The position numbers were made by a program, and so were the translations under genes. From Solea solea (taxonomy: Eukaryota; Chordata; Actinopteri; Pleuronectiformes; Soleidae): 64,000 bases of DNA. Numbering within the stretch: the first letter of the stretch is position 1; every line of letters begins with the position of its first letter. Positions 42,501 through 56,674 of the stretch are shown piece by piece. The stretch lies in NCBI RefSeq assembly GCF_958295425.1, contig NW_026704019.1, forward strand, positions 662,001-726,000. The letters are read 5' to 3'. The notes below the pieces were generated by a model. It was not told the origin of the DNA. It ran no database searches and saw only the letters and a program-made list of their open reading frames with translations.

Positions 42501-43222
42501 AAAGACACAAATAGAAAAACACATCCAAACAGTGAAATCATTGCAAAATCAAACACTGACGGCATATAACTATATCTTATAAGATGTTAACTTTATTTAT
42601 CAGGTTTATGTTACGGGACAATAGAAAATTGAAAAAAATCAGAAAACAGCCGTATACTTGCTGAATGCGCACAAAAACAGACACAAATAGAAAAACACAT
42701 CCAAACAGTGAAATCATTGCAAAATCAAACACTGAAGGCATATAACTACATCTTATAAGATGTGAACTTTATTTGTGAGGTTTATGTTATGGGACAGTAG
42801 AAAATTGAAAAAAATCAGAAAACAGCCGTATACTTGCTGAATGTGCACAAAAACAGACACAAATAGAAAAACACATCCAAACAGTGAAATCATTGCAAAA
42901 TCAAACACTGAAGGCATATAACTATATCTTATAAGATTTTAACTTTATTTGTGAGGTTTATGTTATGGGACAGTAGAAAATTTAAAAAAATCTGAAAACA
43001 GCCGTATACTTGCTGAATGTGCACAAAAACAGACACAAATAGAAAAACACATCCAAACAGTGAAATCATTGCAAAATCAAACACTGACGGCATATAACTA
43101 TATCTTATAAGATGTTAACTTCATTTGTGAGGTTTATGTTATGGGACAGTAGAAAATTGAAAAAAATCAGAAAACAGTCGATACTTGCTGAATGTGCACA
43201 ACAAAAGACACAAATAGAAAAA
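36536..43222 (+). repeat. Tandem duplication of a 19-monomer unit (3,330 bp)
   Basis: 36,536-39,892 and 39,866-43,222 match at an offset of exactly 3,330 bp. I checked about 19 units variant by variant and found no difference. Shared rare markers include GTTATGCAACAG, AAGTGTATC, AAGGAATATAAC, GGGACGGTAG, TTATTCGTGGGG, GAAAATAATC, AGAAGATTG, AAAATAGCC, CTTCTAAG and GAAAGTGCAC. The copies abut with a 27-bp overlap of match, as expected for an in-register unequal exchange inside a homologous unit. Confidence 0.9.
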
Positions 43223-43464
43223 AACATCCAAACAGTGAAATCATTGCAAAATCAAACACTGACGGCATATAACTATATCTTATAAGATGTTAACTTTATT
43301 TGTGAGGTTTATGTTATGGGACAGTAGAAAATTGAAAGAAATCAGAAAACAGCCGTATACTTGCTGAATGTGCACAACAAAAGACACCAATAGAAAAACA
43401 CATCCAAACAGTGAAATCATTGCAAAATCAAACACTGACGGCATATAACTATATCTTATAAGAT
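41367..43464 (+). repeat. 12-monomer block, third copy of 34,355-36,452
   Basis: It has the same markers as the first copy, including GAAAAAAACATCC near 43,217 and GACACCAATAG near 43,384. It is followed by about three units absent from the other copies (GTAGAAATTTG, AAACGCATCC, GAGGGTGCAG and CACACATAG, about 43,465-43,977). Confidence 0.8.
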
Positions 43465-43977
43465 TTTAACTTTATTTGTGAGGTTTATGTTATGGGACAG
43501 TAGAAATTTGAAAAAAATCAGAAAACAGCCGTATACTTGCTGAATGTGCACAACAAAAGACACAAATAGAAAAACGCATCCAAACAGTGAAATCATTGCA
43601 AAATCAAACACTGAGGGTGCAGAAGTATATCTTATAAGATGTTAACTTTATTTGTGAGGTTTATGTTATGGGACAGTAGAAAATTGAAAAAAATCAGAAA
43701 ACAGCCGTATACTTGCTGAATGTGCACAAAAACAGACACAAATAGAAAAACACATCCAAACAGTGAAATCATTGCAAAATCAAACACTGAGGTTACAGAA
43801 GTATATCTTATAAGATGTTAACTTTATTTGTGAGGTTTATGTTATGGGACAGTAGAAAATTGAAAAAAATCAGAAAACAGCCGTATACTTGCTGAATGTG
43901 CACAAAAACAGACACACATAGAAAAACACATCCAAACAGTGAAATCATTGCAAAATCAAAAACTGAGGTTACAGAAG

Positions 43978-44962
43978 TATATCTTATAAGATGTGAACTT
44001 TATTTGTGAGGTTTATGTTATGGGACAGTAGAAAATTGAAAAAAATCAGAAAACAGCCGTATACTTGCTGAATTAGCACAACAAAAGACACAAATAGAAA
44101 AACACATCCAAACAGTGAAATCATTGCAAAATCAAACACTGACGGCATATAACTATATCTTATAAGATGTTAACTTCATTTGTGAGGTTTATGTTATGGG
44201 ACAGTAGAAAATTGATAAAAATCAGAAAACAGCCGTATACTTGCTGAATGTGCACAAAACAGACACAAATAGAAAAGCACATCCAAACAGTGAAATCATT
44301 GCAAAATCAAACACTGAGGTTACAGAAGTATATCTTATAAGATGTTAACTTTATTTGTGAGGTTTATGTTATGCAACAGTAGAAAATTGAAAAAAATCAG
44401 AAAACAGCCGTATACTTGCTGAATGCGCACAAAAACAGACACAAATAGAAAAACACATCCAAACAGTGAAATCATTGCAAAATCAAACACTGAGGTTACA
44501 GAAGTGTATCTTATAAGATGTTAACTTCATTTGTGAGGTTTATGTTATGGGACAGTAGAAAATTGAAAAAAATCAGAAAACAGCCGTATACTTGCTGAAT
44601 GTGCACAAAAACAGACACAAATAGAAAAACACATCCAAACAGTGAAATCATTGCAAAATCAAACACTGAAGGAATATAACTATATCTTATAAGATTTTAA
44701 CTTTATTTGTGAGGTTTATGTTATGGGACGGTAGAAAATTGAAAAAAATCTGAAAACAGCCGTATACTTGCTGAATGTGCACAAAAACAGACACAAATAG
44801 AAAAACACATCCAAACAGTGAAATCATTGCAAAATCAAACACTGAGGGTACAGAAGTATATCTTATAAGATGTTAACTTTATTCGTGGGGTTTATGTTAT
44901 GGGACAGTAGAAAATTGAAAATAATCAGAAAACAGCCGTATACTTGCTGAATGTGCACAAAA
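43978..44962 (+). repeat. 5-6-monomer partial copy of 36,438-37,422
   Basis: This is a further partial copy of the start of the 3,330-bp unit, at an offset of 7,540. It carries GAATTAGCAC, GATAAAAATC, GCAACAG, AAGTGTATC, AAGGAATATAAC, GGGACGGTAG, TTCGTGGGG and GAAAATAATC. It ends where a five-A run after GTGCAC in the source is four A here. With it, this segment exists three times in about 8.5 kb. Confidence 0.8.
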
Positions 44963-47900
44963 CAGACACAAATAGAAAAACACATCCAAACAGTGAAATC
45001 ATTGCAAAATCAAACACTGACGGCATATAACTATATCTTATAAGATTTAAACTTTATTTGTGAGGTTTATGTTATGGGACAGTAGAAAATTGAAAAAAAT
45101 CCGAAAACATCCGTATACTTGATGAATGTGGACAAAAACAGACACAAATAGAAAAACACATCCAAACAGTGAAATCATTGCAAAATCAAACACTGAGGTT
45201 ACAGAAGTGTATCTTATAAGATGTTAACTTTATTTGTGAGGTTTATGTTACGGGACAATAGAAAATTGAAAAAAATCAGAAAACAGCCGTATACTTGCTG
45301 AATGTGCACAACAAAAGATACAAATAGAAAAACACATCCAAACAGTGAAATCATTGCAAAATCAAACACTGACGGCATATAACTATATCTTATAAGATGT
45401 TAACTTCATTTGTGAGGTTTATGTTATGGGACAGTAGAAAATTGAAAAAAATCAGAAAACAGCCGTATATTTGCTGAATGTGCACAAAAACAGACACAAA
45501 TAGAAAAACACATCCAAACAGTGAAATCATTGCAAAATCATACACTGAAGGCATATAACTATATCTTATAAGATTTTTACTTTATTTGTGAGGTTTATGT
45601 TATGGGACAGTAGAAAATTGAAAAAAAATCAGAAAACAGCCGTATACTTGCTGAATGTGCACAAAAACAGACACAAATAGAAAAACACATCCAAACAGTG
45701 AAATCATTGCAAAATCAAACACTGAAGGCATATAACTATATCTTATAAGATTTTAACTTTATTTGTGAGGTTTATGTTATGGGACAGTAGAAAATTGAAA
45801 AAAATCTGAAAACAGCCGTATACTTGCTGAATGTGCACAAAAACAGACACAAATAGAAAAACACATCCAAACAGTGAAATCATTGCAAAATCAAACACTG
45901 AGGGTACAGAAGTATATCTTATAAGATGTTAACTTTATTTGTGAGGTTTATGTTATGGGACAGTAGAAAATTGATAAAAATCAGAAAACAGCCGTATACT
46001 TGCTGAATGTGCACAAAACAGACACAAATAGAAAAGCACATCCAAACAGTGAAATCATTGCAAAATCAAACACTGAGGGTACAGAAGTATATCTTATAAG
46101 ATGTTAACTTTATTTGTGAGGTTTATGTTATGGGACAGTAGAAAATTGAAAAAAATCAGAAAACAGCCGTATACTTGCTGAATGCGCACAAAAACAGACA
46201 CAAATAGAAAAACACATCCAAACAGTGAAATCATTGCAAAATCAAACACTGACAGCATATAACTATATCTTATAAGATTTTAACTTTATTTGTGAGGTTT
46301 ATGTTATGGGACAGTAGAAAATTGAAAAAAATCAGAAAACAGCCGTATACTTGCTGAATGTGCACAAAAACAGACACAAATAGAAAAACACATCCAAACA
46401 GTGAAATCATTGCAAAATCAAACACTGAGGGTACAGAAGTATATCTTATAAGATGTTAACTTTATTCGTGAGGTTTATGTTATGGGACAGTAGAAAATTG
46501 AAAAAAATCAGAAAACAGCCGTATACTTGCTGAATGTGCACAAAACAGACACAAAATAGAAAAACACATCCAAACAGTGAAATCATTGCAAAATCAAACA
46601 CTGAGGGTACAGAAGTATATCTTATAAGATGTTAACTTTATTTGTGAGGTTTATGTTATGGGACAGTAGAAAATTGAAAAAAATCAGAAAACAGCCGTAT
46701 ACTTGCTGAATGTGCACAAAACAGACACAAATAGAAAAACACATCCAAACAGTGAAATCATTGCAAAATCAAACACTGAGGGTACAGAAGTATATCTTAT
46801 AAGATTTTAACTTTATTTGTGAGGTTTATGTTATGGGACAGTAGAAAATTGAAAAAAATCAGAAAACAGCCGTATACTTGCTGAATGTGCACAAAACAGA
46901 CACAAATAGAAAAACACATCCAAACAGTGAAATCATTGCAAAATCAAACACTGAGGTTACAGAAGTGTATCTTATAAGATGTTAACTTTATTTGTGAGGT
47001 TTATGTTACGGGACAATAGAAAATTGAAAAAAATCAGAAAACAGCCGTATACTTGCTGAATGTGCACAACAAAAGAAACAAATAGAAAAACACATCCAAA
47101 CAGTGAAATCATTGCAAAATCAAACACTGACGGCATGTAACTATATCTTATAAGATGTTAACTTCATTTGTGAGGTTTATGTTATGGGACAGTAGAAAAT
47201 TGAAAAAAATCAGAAAACAGCCGTATACTTGCTGAATGTGCACAAAACAGACACAAATAGAAAAACACATCCAAACAGTGAAATCATTGCAAAATCAAAC
47301 CCTGAAGGCATATAACTATATCTTATAAGATTTTAACTTTATTTGTGAGGTTTATGTTACGGGACAATAGAAAATTGAAAAAAATCAGAAAACAGCCGTA
47401 TACTTGCTGAATGTGCACAACAAAAGACACAAATAGAAAAACACATCCAAACAGTGAAATCATTGCAAAATCAAACACTGACGGCATATAACTATATTTT
47501 ATAAGATGTTAACTTTATTTGTGAGGTTTATGTTATGGGACAGTAGAAAATTGAAAAAAATCTGAAAACAGCCGTATACTTGCTGAATGTGCACAAAAAC
47601 AGACACAAATAGAAAAACACATCCAAACAGTGAAATCATTGCAAAATCAAACACTGAGGGTAAATAACTATATCTTATAAGATTTTAACTTTATTTGTGA
47701 GGTTTATGTTATGGGACAGTAGAAAATTGAAAAAAATCAGAAAACAGCTATATACTTGTTGAATGCGCACAAAAACAGACACAAATAGAAAAACACTTCC
47801 AAACAGTGAAATCATTGCAAAATCAAACACTGACGGCATATAACTATATCTTATAAGATGTTAACTTCATTTGTGAGGTTTATGTTATGGGACAGTAGAA

Positions 47901-49600
47901 AATTGAAAAAAATCAGAAAACAGCCGTATACTTGCTGAATGTGCACAAAACAGACACAAATAGAAAAACACATCCAAACAGTGAAATCATTGCAAAATCA
48001 AACACTGAGGGTACAGAAGTATATCTTATAAGATGTTAACTTTATTTGTGAGGTTTATGTTATGGGACAGTAGAAAATTGAAAAAAATCAGAAAACAGCC
48101 GTATACTTGCTGAATGTGCACAAAACAGACACAAATAGAAAAACACATCCAAACAGTGAAATCATTGCAAAATCAAACACTGAGGTTACAGAAGTATATC
48201 TTATAAGATGTTAACTTTATTTGTGAGGTTTATGTTATGGGACAGTAGAAAATTGAAAAAAATCAGAAAACAGCCGTATACTTGCTGAATGTGCACAAAA
48301 CAGACACAAATAGAAAAACACATCCAAACAGTGAAACCATTGGAAAATCAAACACTGAGGGTACAGAAGTTTATCTTATAAGATGTTAACTTTATTTGTG
48401 AGGTTTATGTTATGGGACAGTAGAAAATTGAAAAAAATCAGAAAACAGCCGTATACTTGCTGAATGTGCACAACAAAAGACACAAATAGAAAAACACATC
48501 CAAACAGTGAAATCATTGCAAAATCAAACACTGAAGGCATATAACTATATCTTACAAGATTTTAACTTTATTTGTGAGGTTTATGTTATGGGACAGTAGA
48601 AAATTGAAAAAAATCAGAAAACAGCCGTATACTTGCTGAATGTGCACAAAAACAGACACAAATAGAAAAACACATCCAAACAGTGAAATCATTGCAAAAT
48701 CAAACACTGACGGCATATAACTATATCTTATAAGATGTTAACTTCATTTGTGAGGTTTATGTTATGGGACAGTAGAAAATTGAAACAAATCAGAAAACAG
48801 CCGTATACTTGCTGAATGCACAAAAACAGACAAAATTGAAAAACACATCCAAACAGTGAAATCATTGCAAAATCAAACACTGAGGGTACAGAAGTATATC
48901 TTATAAGATGTTAACTTTATTTGTGAGGTTTATGTTATGGGACAGTAGAAAATTGAAAAAAAATCAGAAAACAGCCGTATACTTGCTGAATGTGCACAAA
49001 AACAGACACAAATAGAAAAACACATCCAAACAGTGAAATCATTGCAAAATCAAACACTGAGGGTACAGAAGTATATCTGATAAGATGTTAACTTTATTTG
49101 TGAGATTTATGTTATGGGACGGTAAAAAATTGAAAAAAATCAGAAAAACAGCCATATACTTGCTGAATGTGCACAAAAACAGACACAAATAGAAAAACAC
49201 ATCCAAACAGTGAAATCATTGCAAAATCAAACACTGAGGTTACAGAAGTATATCTTATAAGATGTTAACTTTATTTGTGAGGTTTATGTTATGTAACAGT
49301 AGAAAATTGAAAAAAATCAGAAAACAGCCGTATACTTGCTGAATGTGCACAAAAACAGACAAAAATAGAAAAACACATCCAAACAGTGAAATCATTGCAA
49401 AATCAAACACTAAAGGCATATAACTATATCTTATAAGATGTTAACATAATTTGTGAGGTTTATGTTATGCGACAGTAGAAAATTGAAAAAAATCAGAAAA
49501 CAGCCGTATACTTGCTGAATGTGCACAAAAACAGACACAAATAGAAAAACACATCCAAACAGTGAAATCATTGCAAAATCAAACACTGAAGGCATATAAC
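44963..49600 (+). repeat. Array domain D: mixed monomers without clear long copies
   Basis: Units here are mostly 175-bp forms with CAAAACAGAC and the GAGGGTACAG or GAGGTTACAG block. Isolated copies of markers known elsewhere also occur: CGTATATTTGC with ATCATACACTG near 45,470-45,545 (as at 23,710 and 29,510) and AAGTGTATC with GTTACGGGACAATAG near 46,965-47,020. I found no long internal duplication by eye. Private oddities are common (CAGCTATATACTTGTTG near 47,746, GAAACCATTGG near 48,335, GGTAAAAAATTG near 49,121), suggesting a less recently homogenised stretch. Confidence 0.5.
48707..48879 (+). repeat. Degenerate 173-bp monomer
   Basis: This unit is 3 bp short. GAATGTGCAC has become GAATGCAC, and the CACAAATAG stretch reads AAAATTG, with a further change to TTGAAACAAATC upstream. 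The rest follows the consensus. It is one of the most altered units in the window. Confidence 0.7.
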
Positions 49601-49941
49601 TATATCTTATAAGATTTTAACTTTATTTGTGAGGTTTATGTTATGGGACAGTAGAAAATTAAAAAAAATCAGAAAACAGCCGTATACTTGCTGAATGTGC
49701 AAAACAAAAGACACAAATAGAAAAACACATCCAAACAGTGAAATCATTGCAAAATCAAACAGAAGTATATCTTATAAGATGTTAACTTTATTTGTGAGGT
49801 TTATGTTATGGGACAGTAGAAAATTGAAAAAAATCAGAAAACAGCCGTATACTTGCTGAATGTGCACAAAAACAGACACAAATAGAAAAACACATCCAAA
49901 CAGTGAAATCATTGCAAAATCAAACACTGAAGGCTTATATT

Positions 49942-51043
49942 TATATCTTATAAGATGTTAACTTTATTTGTGAGGTTTATGTTATGCGACAGTAGAAAAT
50001 TGAAAAAAATCAGAAAACAGCCATATACTTGCTGAACGTGCACAAAAACAGACACAAATAGAAAAACACATCCAAACAGTGAAATCATTGCAAAATCAAA
50101 CACTGAAGGCATATAACTATATCTTATAAGATGTTAACTTTATTTATGAGGTTTATGTTACGGGACAATAGAAAATTGAAAAAAATCAGAAAACAGCCGT
50201 ATACTTGCTGAATGTGCACAACAAAAGACACAAATAGAAAAACACATCCAAACAGTGAAATCATTGCAAAATCAAACACTGAGGTTACAGAAGTATATCT
50301 TATAAGATGTTAACTTTATTTGTGAGGTTTATGTTATGGGACAGTAGAAAATTGAAAAAAATCAGAAAACAGCCGTATACTTGCTGAATGTGCACAAAAA
50401 CAGACACAAATAGAAAAACACATCCAAACAGTGAAATCATTGCAAAATCAAACACTGAAGGCATATAACTATATCTTATAAGATGTTAACTTTATTTATG
50501 AGGTTTATGTTACGGGACAATACAAAATTGAAAGAAATCAGAAAACAGCCGTATACTTGCTGAATGTGCACAACAAAAGACACAAATAGAAAAACACATC
50601 CAAACAGTGAAATCATTGCAAAATCAAACACTGAAGGCATATAACTATATCTTATAAGATGTTAACTTTATTTGTGAGGTTTATGTTATGCGACAGTAGA
50701 AAATTGAAAAAAATCAGAAAACAGCCATATACTTGCTGAACGTGCACAAAAACAGACACAAATAGAAAAACACATCCAAACAGTGAAATCATTGCAAAAT
50801 CAAACACTGAAGGCATATAACTATATCTTATAAGATGTTAACTTTATTTATGAGGTTTATGTTACGGGACAATAGAAAATTGAAAAAAATCAGAAAACAG
50901 CCGTATACTTGCTGAATGTGCACAACAAAAGACACAAATAGAAAAACACATCCAAACAGTGAAATCATTGCAAAATCAAACACTGAGGTTACAGAAGTAT
51001 ATCTTATAAGATGTTAACTTTATTTGTGAGGTTTATGTTATGG
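49942..51043 (+). repeat. 6-monomer block, copy 1 (repeated at +3,695 bp)
   Basis: It matches 53,637-54,738 with markers CCATATAC plus GAACGTGCAC, TTATTTATGAGG and GAAAGAAATC. I saw one difference, AATACAAAATTG near 50,523 against AATAGAAAATTG. Inside the block a four-unit step also repeats: GAACGTGCAC at 50,034 and again 704 bp later. Confidence 0.75.
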
Positions 51044-53636
51044 GACAGTAGAAAATTGAAAAAAATCAGAAAACAGCCGTATACTTGCTGAATGTGCACA
51101 AAAACAGACAAAAATAGAAAAACACATCCAAACAGTGAAATCATTGCAAAATCAAACACTGAAGGCATATAACTATATCTTATAAGATGTTAACTTTATT
51201 TATGAGGTTTATGTTACGGGACAATAGAAAATTGAAAAAAATCAGAAAACAGCGTATACTTGCTGAATGTGCACAACAAAAGACACAAATAGAAAAACAC
51301 ATCCAAACAGTGAAATCATTGCAAAATCGAACACTGAAGGCATATAACTATATCTTATAAGAGGTTAACTTTATTTGTGAGGTTTATGTTATGCGACAGT
51401 AGAAAATTGAAAAAAATCAGAAAACAGCCGTATACTTGCTGAACGTGCACAAAAACAGACACAAATAGAAAAACACATCCAAACAGTGAAATCATTGCAA
51501 AATCAAACACTGAAGGCATATAACTATATCTTATAAGATGTTAACTTTATTTATGAGGTTTATGTTACGGGACAATAGAAAATTGAAAAAAATCAGAAAA
51601 CAGCCGTATACTTGCTGAATGTGCACAAAAACAGAAACAAATAGAAAAACACATCCAAACAGTGAAATCATTGCAAAATCAAACACTGAGGATAAATAAC
51701 TATATCTTATAAGATGTTAACTTTATTTATGAGGTTTATGTTACGGGACAATAGAAAATTGAAAAAAATCAGAAAACAGCCGTATACTTGCTGAATGTGC
51801 ACAACAAAAGACACAAATAGAAAAACACATCCAAACAGTGGAATCATTGCAAAATCAAACACTGACGGCATATAACTATATCTTATAAGATTTTAACTTT
51901 ATTTGTGAGGTTTATGTTACGGGACAGTAGAAAATTGAAAAAAATCAGAAAACAGCCGTATACTTGCTGAATGTGCACAAAAACAGACACAAATAGAAAA
52001 ACACATCCAAACAGTGAAATCATTGCAAAATCAAACACTGAGGTTACAGAAGTATATCTTATAAGATGTTAACTTTATTTGTGAGGTTTATGTTATGGGA
52101 CAGTAGAAAATTGAAAAAAATCAGAAAACAGCCGTATACTTGCTGAATGTGAACAAAAACAGACACGAATAGAAAAACACATCCAAACAGTGAAATCATT
52201 GTAAAATCAAACACTGAAGGCATATAACTATATCTTATAAGATTTTAACTTTATTTGTGAGGTTTATGTTATGGGACAGTAGAAAATTGAAAAAAATCAG
52301 AAAACAGCCGTATACTTGCTGAATGTGCACAAAAACAGTCATAAATAGAAAAACACATCCAAACAGTGAAATCATTGCAAAATCAAACACTGAGGTTACA
52401 GAAGTATATCTTATAAGATGTTAACTTTATTTGTGAGGTTTATGTTATGGGACAGTAGAAAATTGAAAAAAATCAGAAAACAGCCGTATACTTGCTGAAT
52501 GTGCACAAAAACAGACACAAATAGAAAAACACATCCAAACAGTGAAATCATTGCAAAATCAAACACTGAAGGCATATAACTATATCTTATAAGATTTTAA
52601 CTTTATTTGTGAGGTTTATGTTATGGGACAGTAGAAAATTAAAAAAAATCAGAAAACAGCCGTATACTTGCTGAATGTGCACAAAAACAGACACAAATAG
52701 AAAAACACATCCAAACAGTGAAATCATTACAAAATCAAACACTGAGGGTAAATAACTATATCTTATAAGATTTTAACTTTATTTGTGAGGTTTATGTTAT
52801 GGGACAGTAGAAAATTAAAAAAAATCAGAAAACAGCCGTATACTTGCTGAATGTGCACAAAAACAGACACACATAGAAAAACACATCCAAACAGTGAAAT
52901 CATTGCAAAATCAAACACTGAGGTTACAGAAGTATATCTTATAAGATGTTAACTTTATTTGTGAGGTTTATGTTATGGGACAGTAGAAAATTGAAAAAAA
53001 TCAGAAAACAGCCGTATACTTGCTGAATGTGCACAAAAACAGACACAAATAGAAAAACACATCCAAACAGTGAAATCATTGCAAAATCAAACACTGAAGG
53101 CATATAACTATATCTTATAAGATATTAACTTTATTTGTGAGGTTTATGTTATGGGACAGTAGAAAATTGAAAAAAATCAGAAAACAGCCGTATACTTGCT
53201 GAATGTGCACAACAAAAGACACAAATAGAAAAACACATCCAAACAGTGAAATCATTGCAAAATCAAACACTGAGGGTACAGAAGTATATCTTATAAGATG
53301 TTAACTTTATTTGTGAGGTTTATGTTATGGGACAGTAGAAAATTAAAAAAAATCAGAAAACAGCCGTATACTTGCTGAATGTGCACAAAAACAGACACAA
53401 ATAGAAAAACACATCCAAACAGTGAAATCATTACAAAATCAAACACTGAGGGTAAATAACTATATCTTATTAGATTTTAACTTTATTTGTGACGTTTATG
53501 TTATGGGACAGTAGAAAATTGAAAAAAATCAGAAAACAGCCGTATACTTGCTGAATGTGCACAACAAAAGACACAAATAGAAAAACACATCCAAACAGTG
53601 AAATCATTGCAAAATCAAACACTGAAGGCTTATAAC

Positions 53637-54738
53637 TATATCTTATAAGATGTTAACTTTATTTGTGAGGTTTATGTTATGCGACAGTAGAAAATTGAAA
53701 AAAATCAGAAAACAGCCATATACTTGCTGAACGTGCACAAAAACAGACACAAATAGAAAAACACATCCAAACAGTGAAATCATTGCAAAATCAAACACTG
53801 AAGGCATATAACTATATCTTATAAGATGTTAACTTTATTTATGAGGTTTATGTTACGGGACAATAGAAAATTGAAAAAAATCAGAAAACAGCCGTATACT
53901 TGCTGAATGTGCACAACAAAAGACACAAATAGAAAAACACATCCAAACAGTGAAATCATTGCAAAATCAAACACTGAGGTTACAGAAGTATATCTTATAA
54001 GATGTTAACTTTATTTGTGAGGTTTATGTTATGGGACAGTAGAAAATTGAAAAAAATCAGAAAACAGCCGTATACTTGCTGAATGTGCACAAAAACAGAC
54101 ACAAATAGAAAAACACATCCAAACAGTGAAATCATTGCAAAATCAAACACTGAAGGCATATAACTATATCTTATAAGATGTTAACTTTATTTATGAGGTT
54201 TATGTTACGGGACAATAGAAAATTGAAAGAAATCAGAAAACAGCCGTATACTTGCTGAATGTGCACAACAAAAGACACAAATAGAAAAACACATCCAAAC
54301 AGTGAAATCATTGCAAAATCAAACACTGAAGGCATATAACTATATCTTATAAGATGTTAACTTTATTTGTGAGGTTTATGTTATGCGACAGTAGAAAATT
54401 GAAAAAAATCAGAAAACAGCCATATACTTGCTGAACGTGCACAAAAACAGACACAAATAGAAAAACACATCCAAACAGTGAAATCATTGCAAAATCAAAC
54501 ACTGAAGGCATATAACTATATCTTATAAGATGTTAACTTTATTTATGAGGTTTATGTTACGGGACAATAGAAAATTGAAAAAAATCAGAAAACAGCCGTA
54601 TACTTGCTGAATGTGCACAACAAAAGACACAAATAGAAAAACACATCCAAACAGTGAAATCATTGCAAAATCAAACACTGAGGTTACAGAAGTATATCTT
54701 ATAAGATGTTAACTTTATTTGTGAGGTTTATGTTATGG
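53637..54738 (+). repeat. 6-monomer block, copy 2 of 49,942-51,043
   Basis: It has the same marker order, including the internal 704-bp (four-unit) step. It ends where GTTATGGGAC becomes GTTATGGAAC, a variant that recurs near 55,792, 60,012 and 62,476. Confidence 0.75.
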
Positions 54739-56674
54739 AACAGTAGAAAATTTAAAAAAATCAGAAAACAGCCGTATACTTGCTGAACGTGCACAAAAAC
54801 AGACACAAATAGAAAAACACATCCAAACAGTGAAATCATTGCAAAATCAAACACTGAAGGCATATAACTATATCTTATAAGATGTTAACTTTATTTATGA
54901 GGTTTATGTTACGGGACAATATTAAATTGAAAAAAATCAGAAAACAGCCGTATACTTGCTGAATGTGCATAACAAAAGACACAAATAGAAAAAGACATCC
55001 AAACAGTGAAATCATTGCAAAATCAAACACTGAAGGCATATAACTATATCTTAAAAGATTATAACTTTATTTGTGAGGTTAATGTTACGGGACAGTAGAA
55101 AATTGAAAAAAATCAGAAAACAGCCGTATACTTGCTGAATGTGCACAAAAACAGACACAAATAGAAAAACACATGCAAACAGTGAAATCATTGCAAAATC
55201 AAACACTGAGGTTACAGAAGTATATCTTATAAGATGTTAACTTTATTTGTGAGGTTTATGTTATGGGACAGTAGAAAATTGAAAAAAATCAGAAAACAGC
55301 CGTATACTTGCTGAATGTGCACAAAAACAGACACAAATAGAAAAACACATCCAAACAGTGAAATCATTGCAAAATCAAACACTGAAGGCATATAACTATA
55401 TCTTATAAGATGTTAACTTTATTTATGAGGTTTATGTTACGGGACAGTAGAAAATTGAAAAAAATCAGAAAACAGCCGTATACTTGCTGAATGCGCACAA
55501 AAACAGACACAAATAGAAAAACACATCCAAACAGTGAAATCATTGCAAAATCAAACACTGAGGTTACAGAAGTATATCTTATAAGATGTTAACTTTATTT
55601 ATGAGGTTTATGTTACGGGACAATAGAAAATTGAAAAAAATCAGAAAACAGCCGTATACTTGCTGAATGTGCACAACAAAAGATACAAATAGAAAAACAC
55701 ATCCAAACAGTGAAATCATTGCAAAATCAAACACTGAGGTTACAGAAGTATATCTTATGAGATGTTAACTTTATTTGTGAGGTTTATGTTATGGAACAGT
55801 AGAAAATTGAAAAAAATCAGAAAACAGCCGTATACTTGCTGAATGTGCACAAAAACAGACACAAATAGAAAAACACATCCAAACAGTGAAATCATTGCAA
55901 AATCAAACACTGAAGGCATATAACTATATCTTATAAGATTTTAACTTTATTTGTGAGGTTTATGTTACGGGACAGTAGAAAATTGAAAAAAATCAGAAAA
56001 CAGCCGTATACTTGCTGAATGTGCACCGAAACAGACACAAATAGAAAAACACATCCAAAAAGTGAAATCATTGCAAAATCAAACACTGAGGTTACAGAAG
56101 TATATCTTATAAGATGTTAACTTTATTTATGAGGTTTATGTTACGGGACAATAGAAAATTGAAAAAAATCAGAAAACAGCCGTATACTTGCTGAATGTGC
56201 ACAACAAAAGACACAAATAGAAAAACACATCCAAACAGTGAAATCATTGCAAAATCAAACACTGACGGCATATAACTATATCTTATAAGATTTTAACTTT
56301 ATTTGTGAGGTTTATGTTACGGGAGAGTAGAAAATTGAAAAAAATCAGAAAACAGCCGTATACTTGCTGAATGTGCACAAAAACAGACACAAATAGAAAA
56401 ACACATCCAAACAGTGAAATCATTGCAAAATCAAACACTGAGGTTACAGAAGTATATCTTATAAGATGTTAACTTTATTTGTGAGGTTTATGTTATGGGA
56501 CAGTAGAAAATTGAAAAAAATCAGAAAACAGCCGTATACTTGCTGAATGTGCACAAAAACAGACACAAATAGAAAAACACATCCAAACAGTGAAATCATT
56601 GCAAAATCAAACACTGAAGGCATATAACTATATCTTATAAGATGTTAACTTTATTTGTGAGGTTTATGTTCTGC

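Larger units (their letters stand above)
32699..44962 (+). repeat. Array domain C: clean 19-21-monomer higher-order repeats
   Basis: This is the most regular part of the window. A cassette with AGAAGATTG, AAAATAGCCG, AAAAGTAAAAAAAATC, an 11-bp-deleted unit (33,274, 34,670, 38,352 and 41,682), ATCTTCTAAGATG, GAAAGTGCAC, TTATTTATCAGG, ACTACATC, AATTTAAAAAAATCTG and GTCGATAC is present three times, with small gains and losses of units. Copy spacings are 3,682 and 3,330 bp. Confidence 0.7.
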
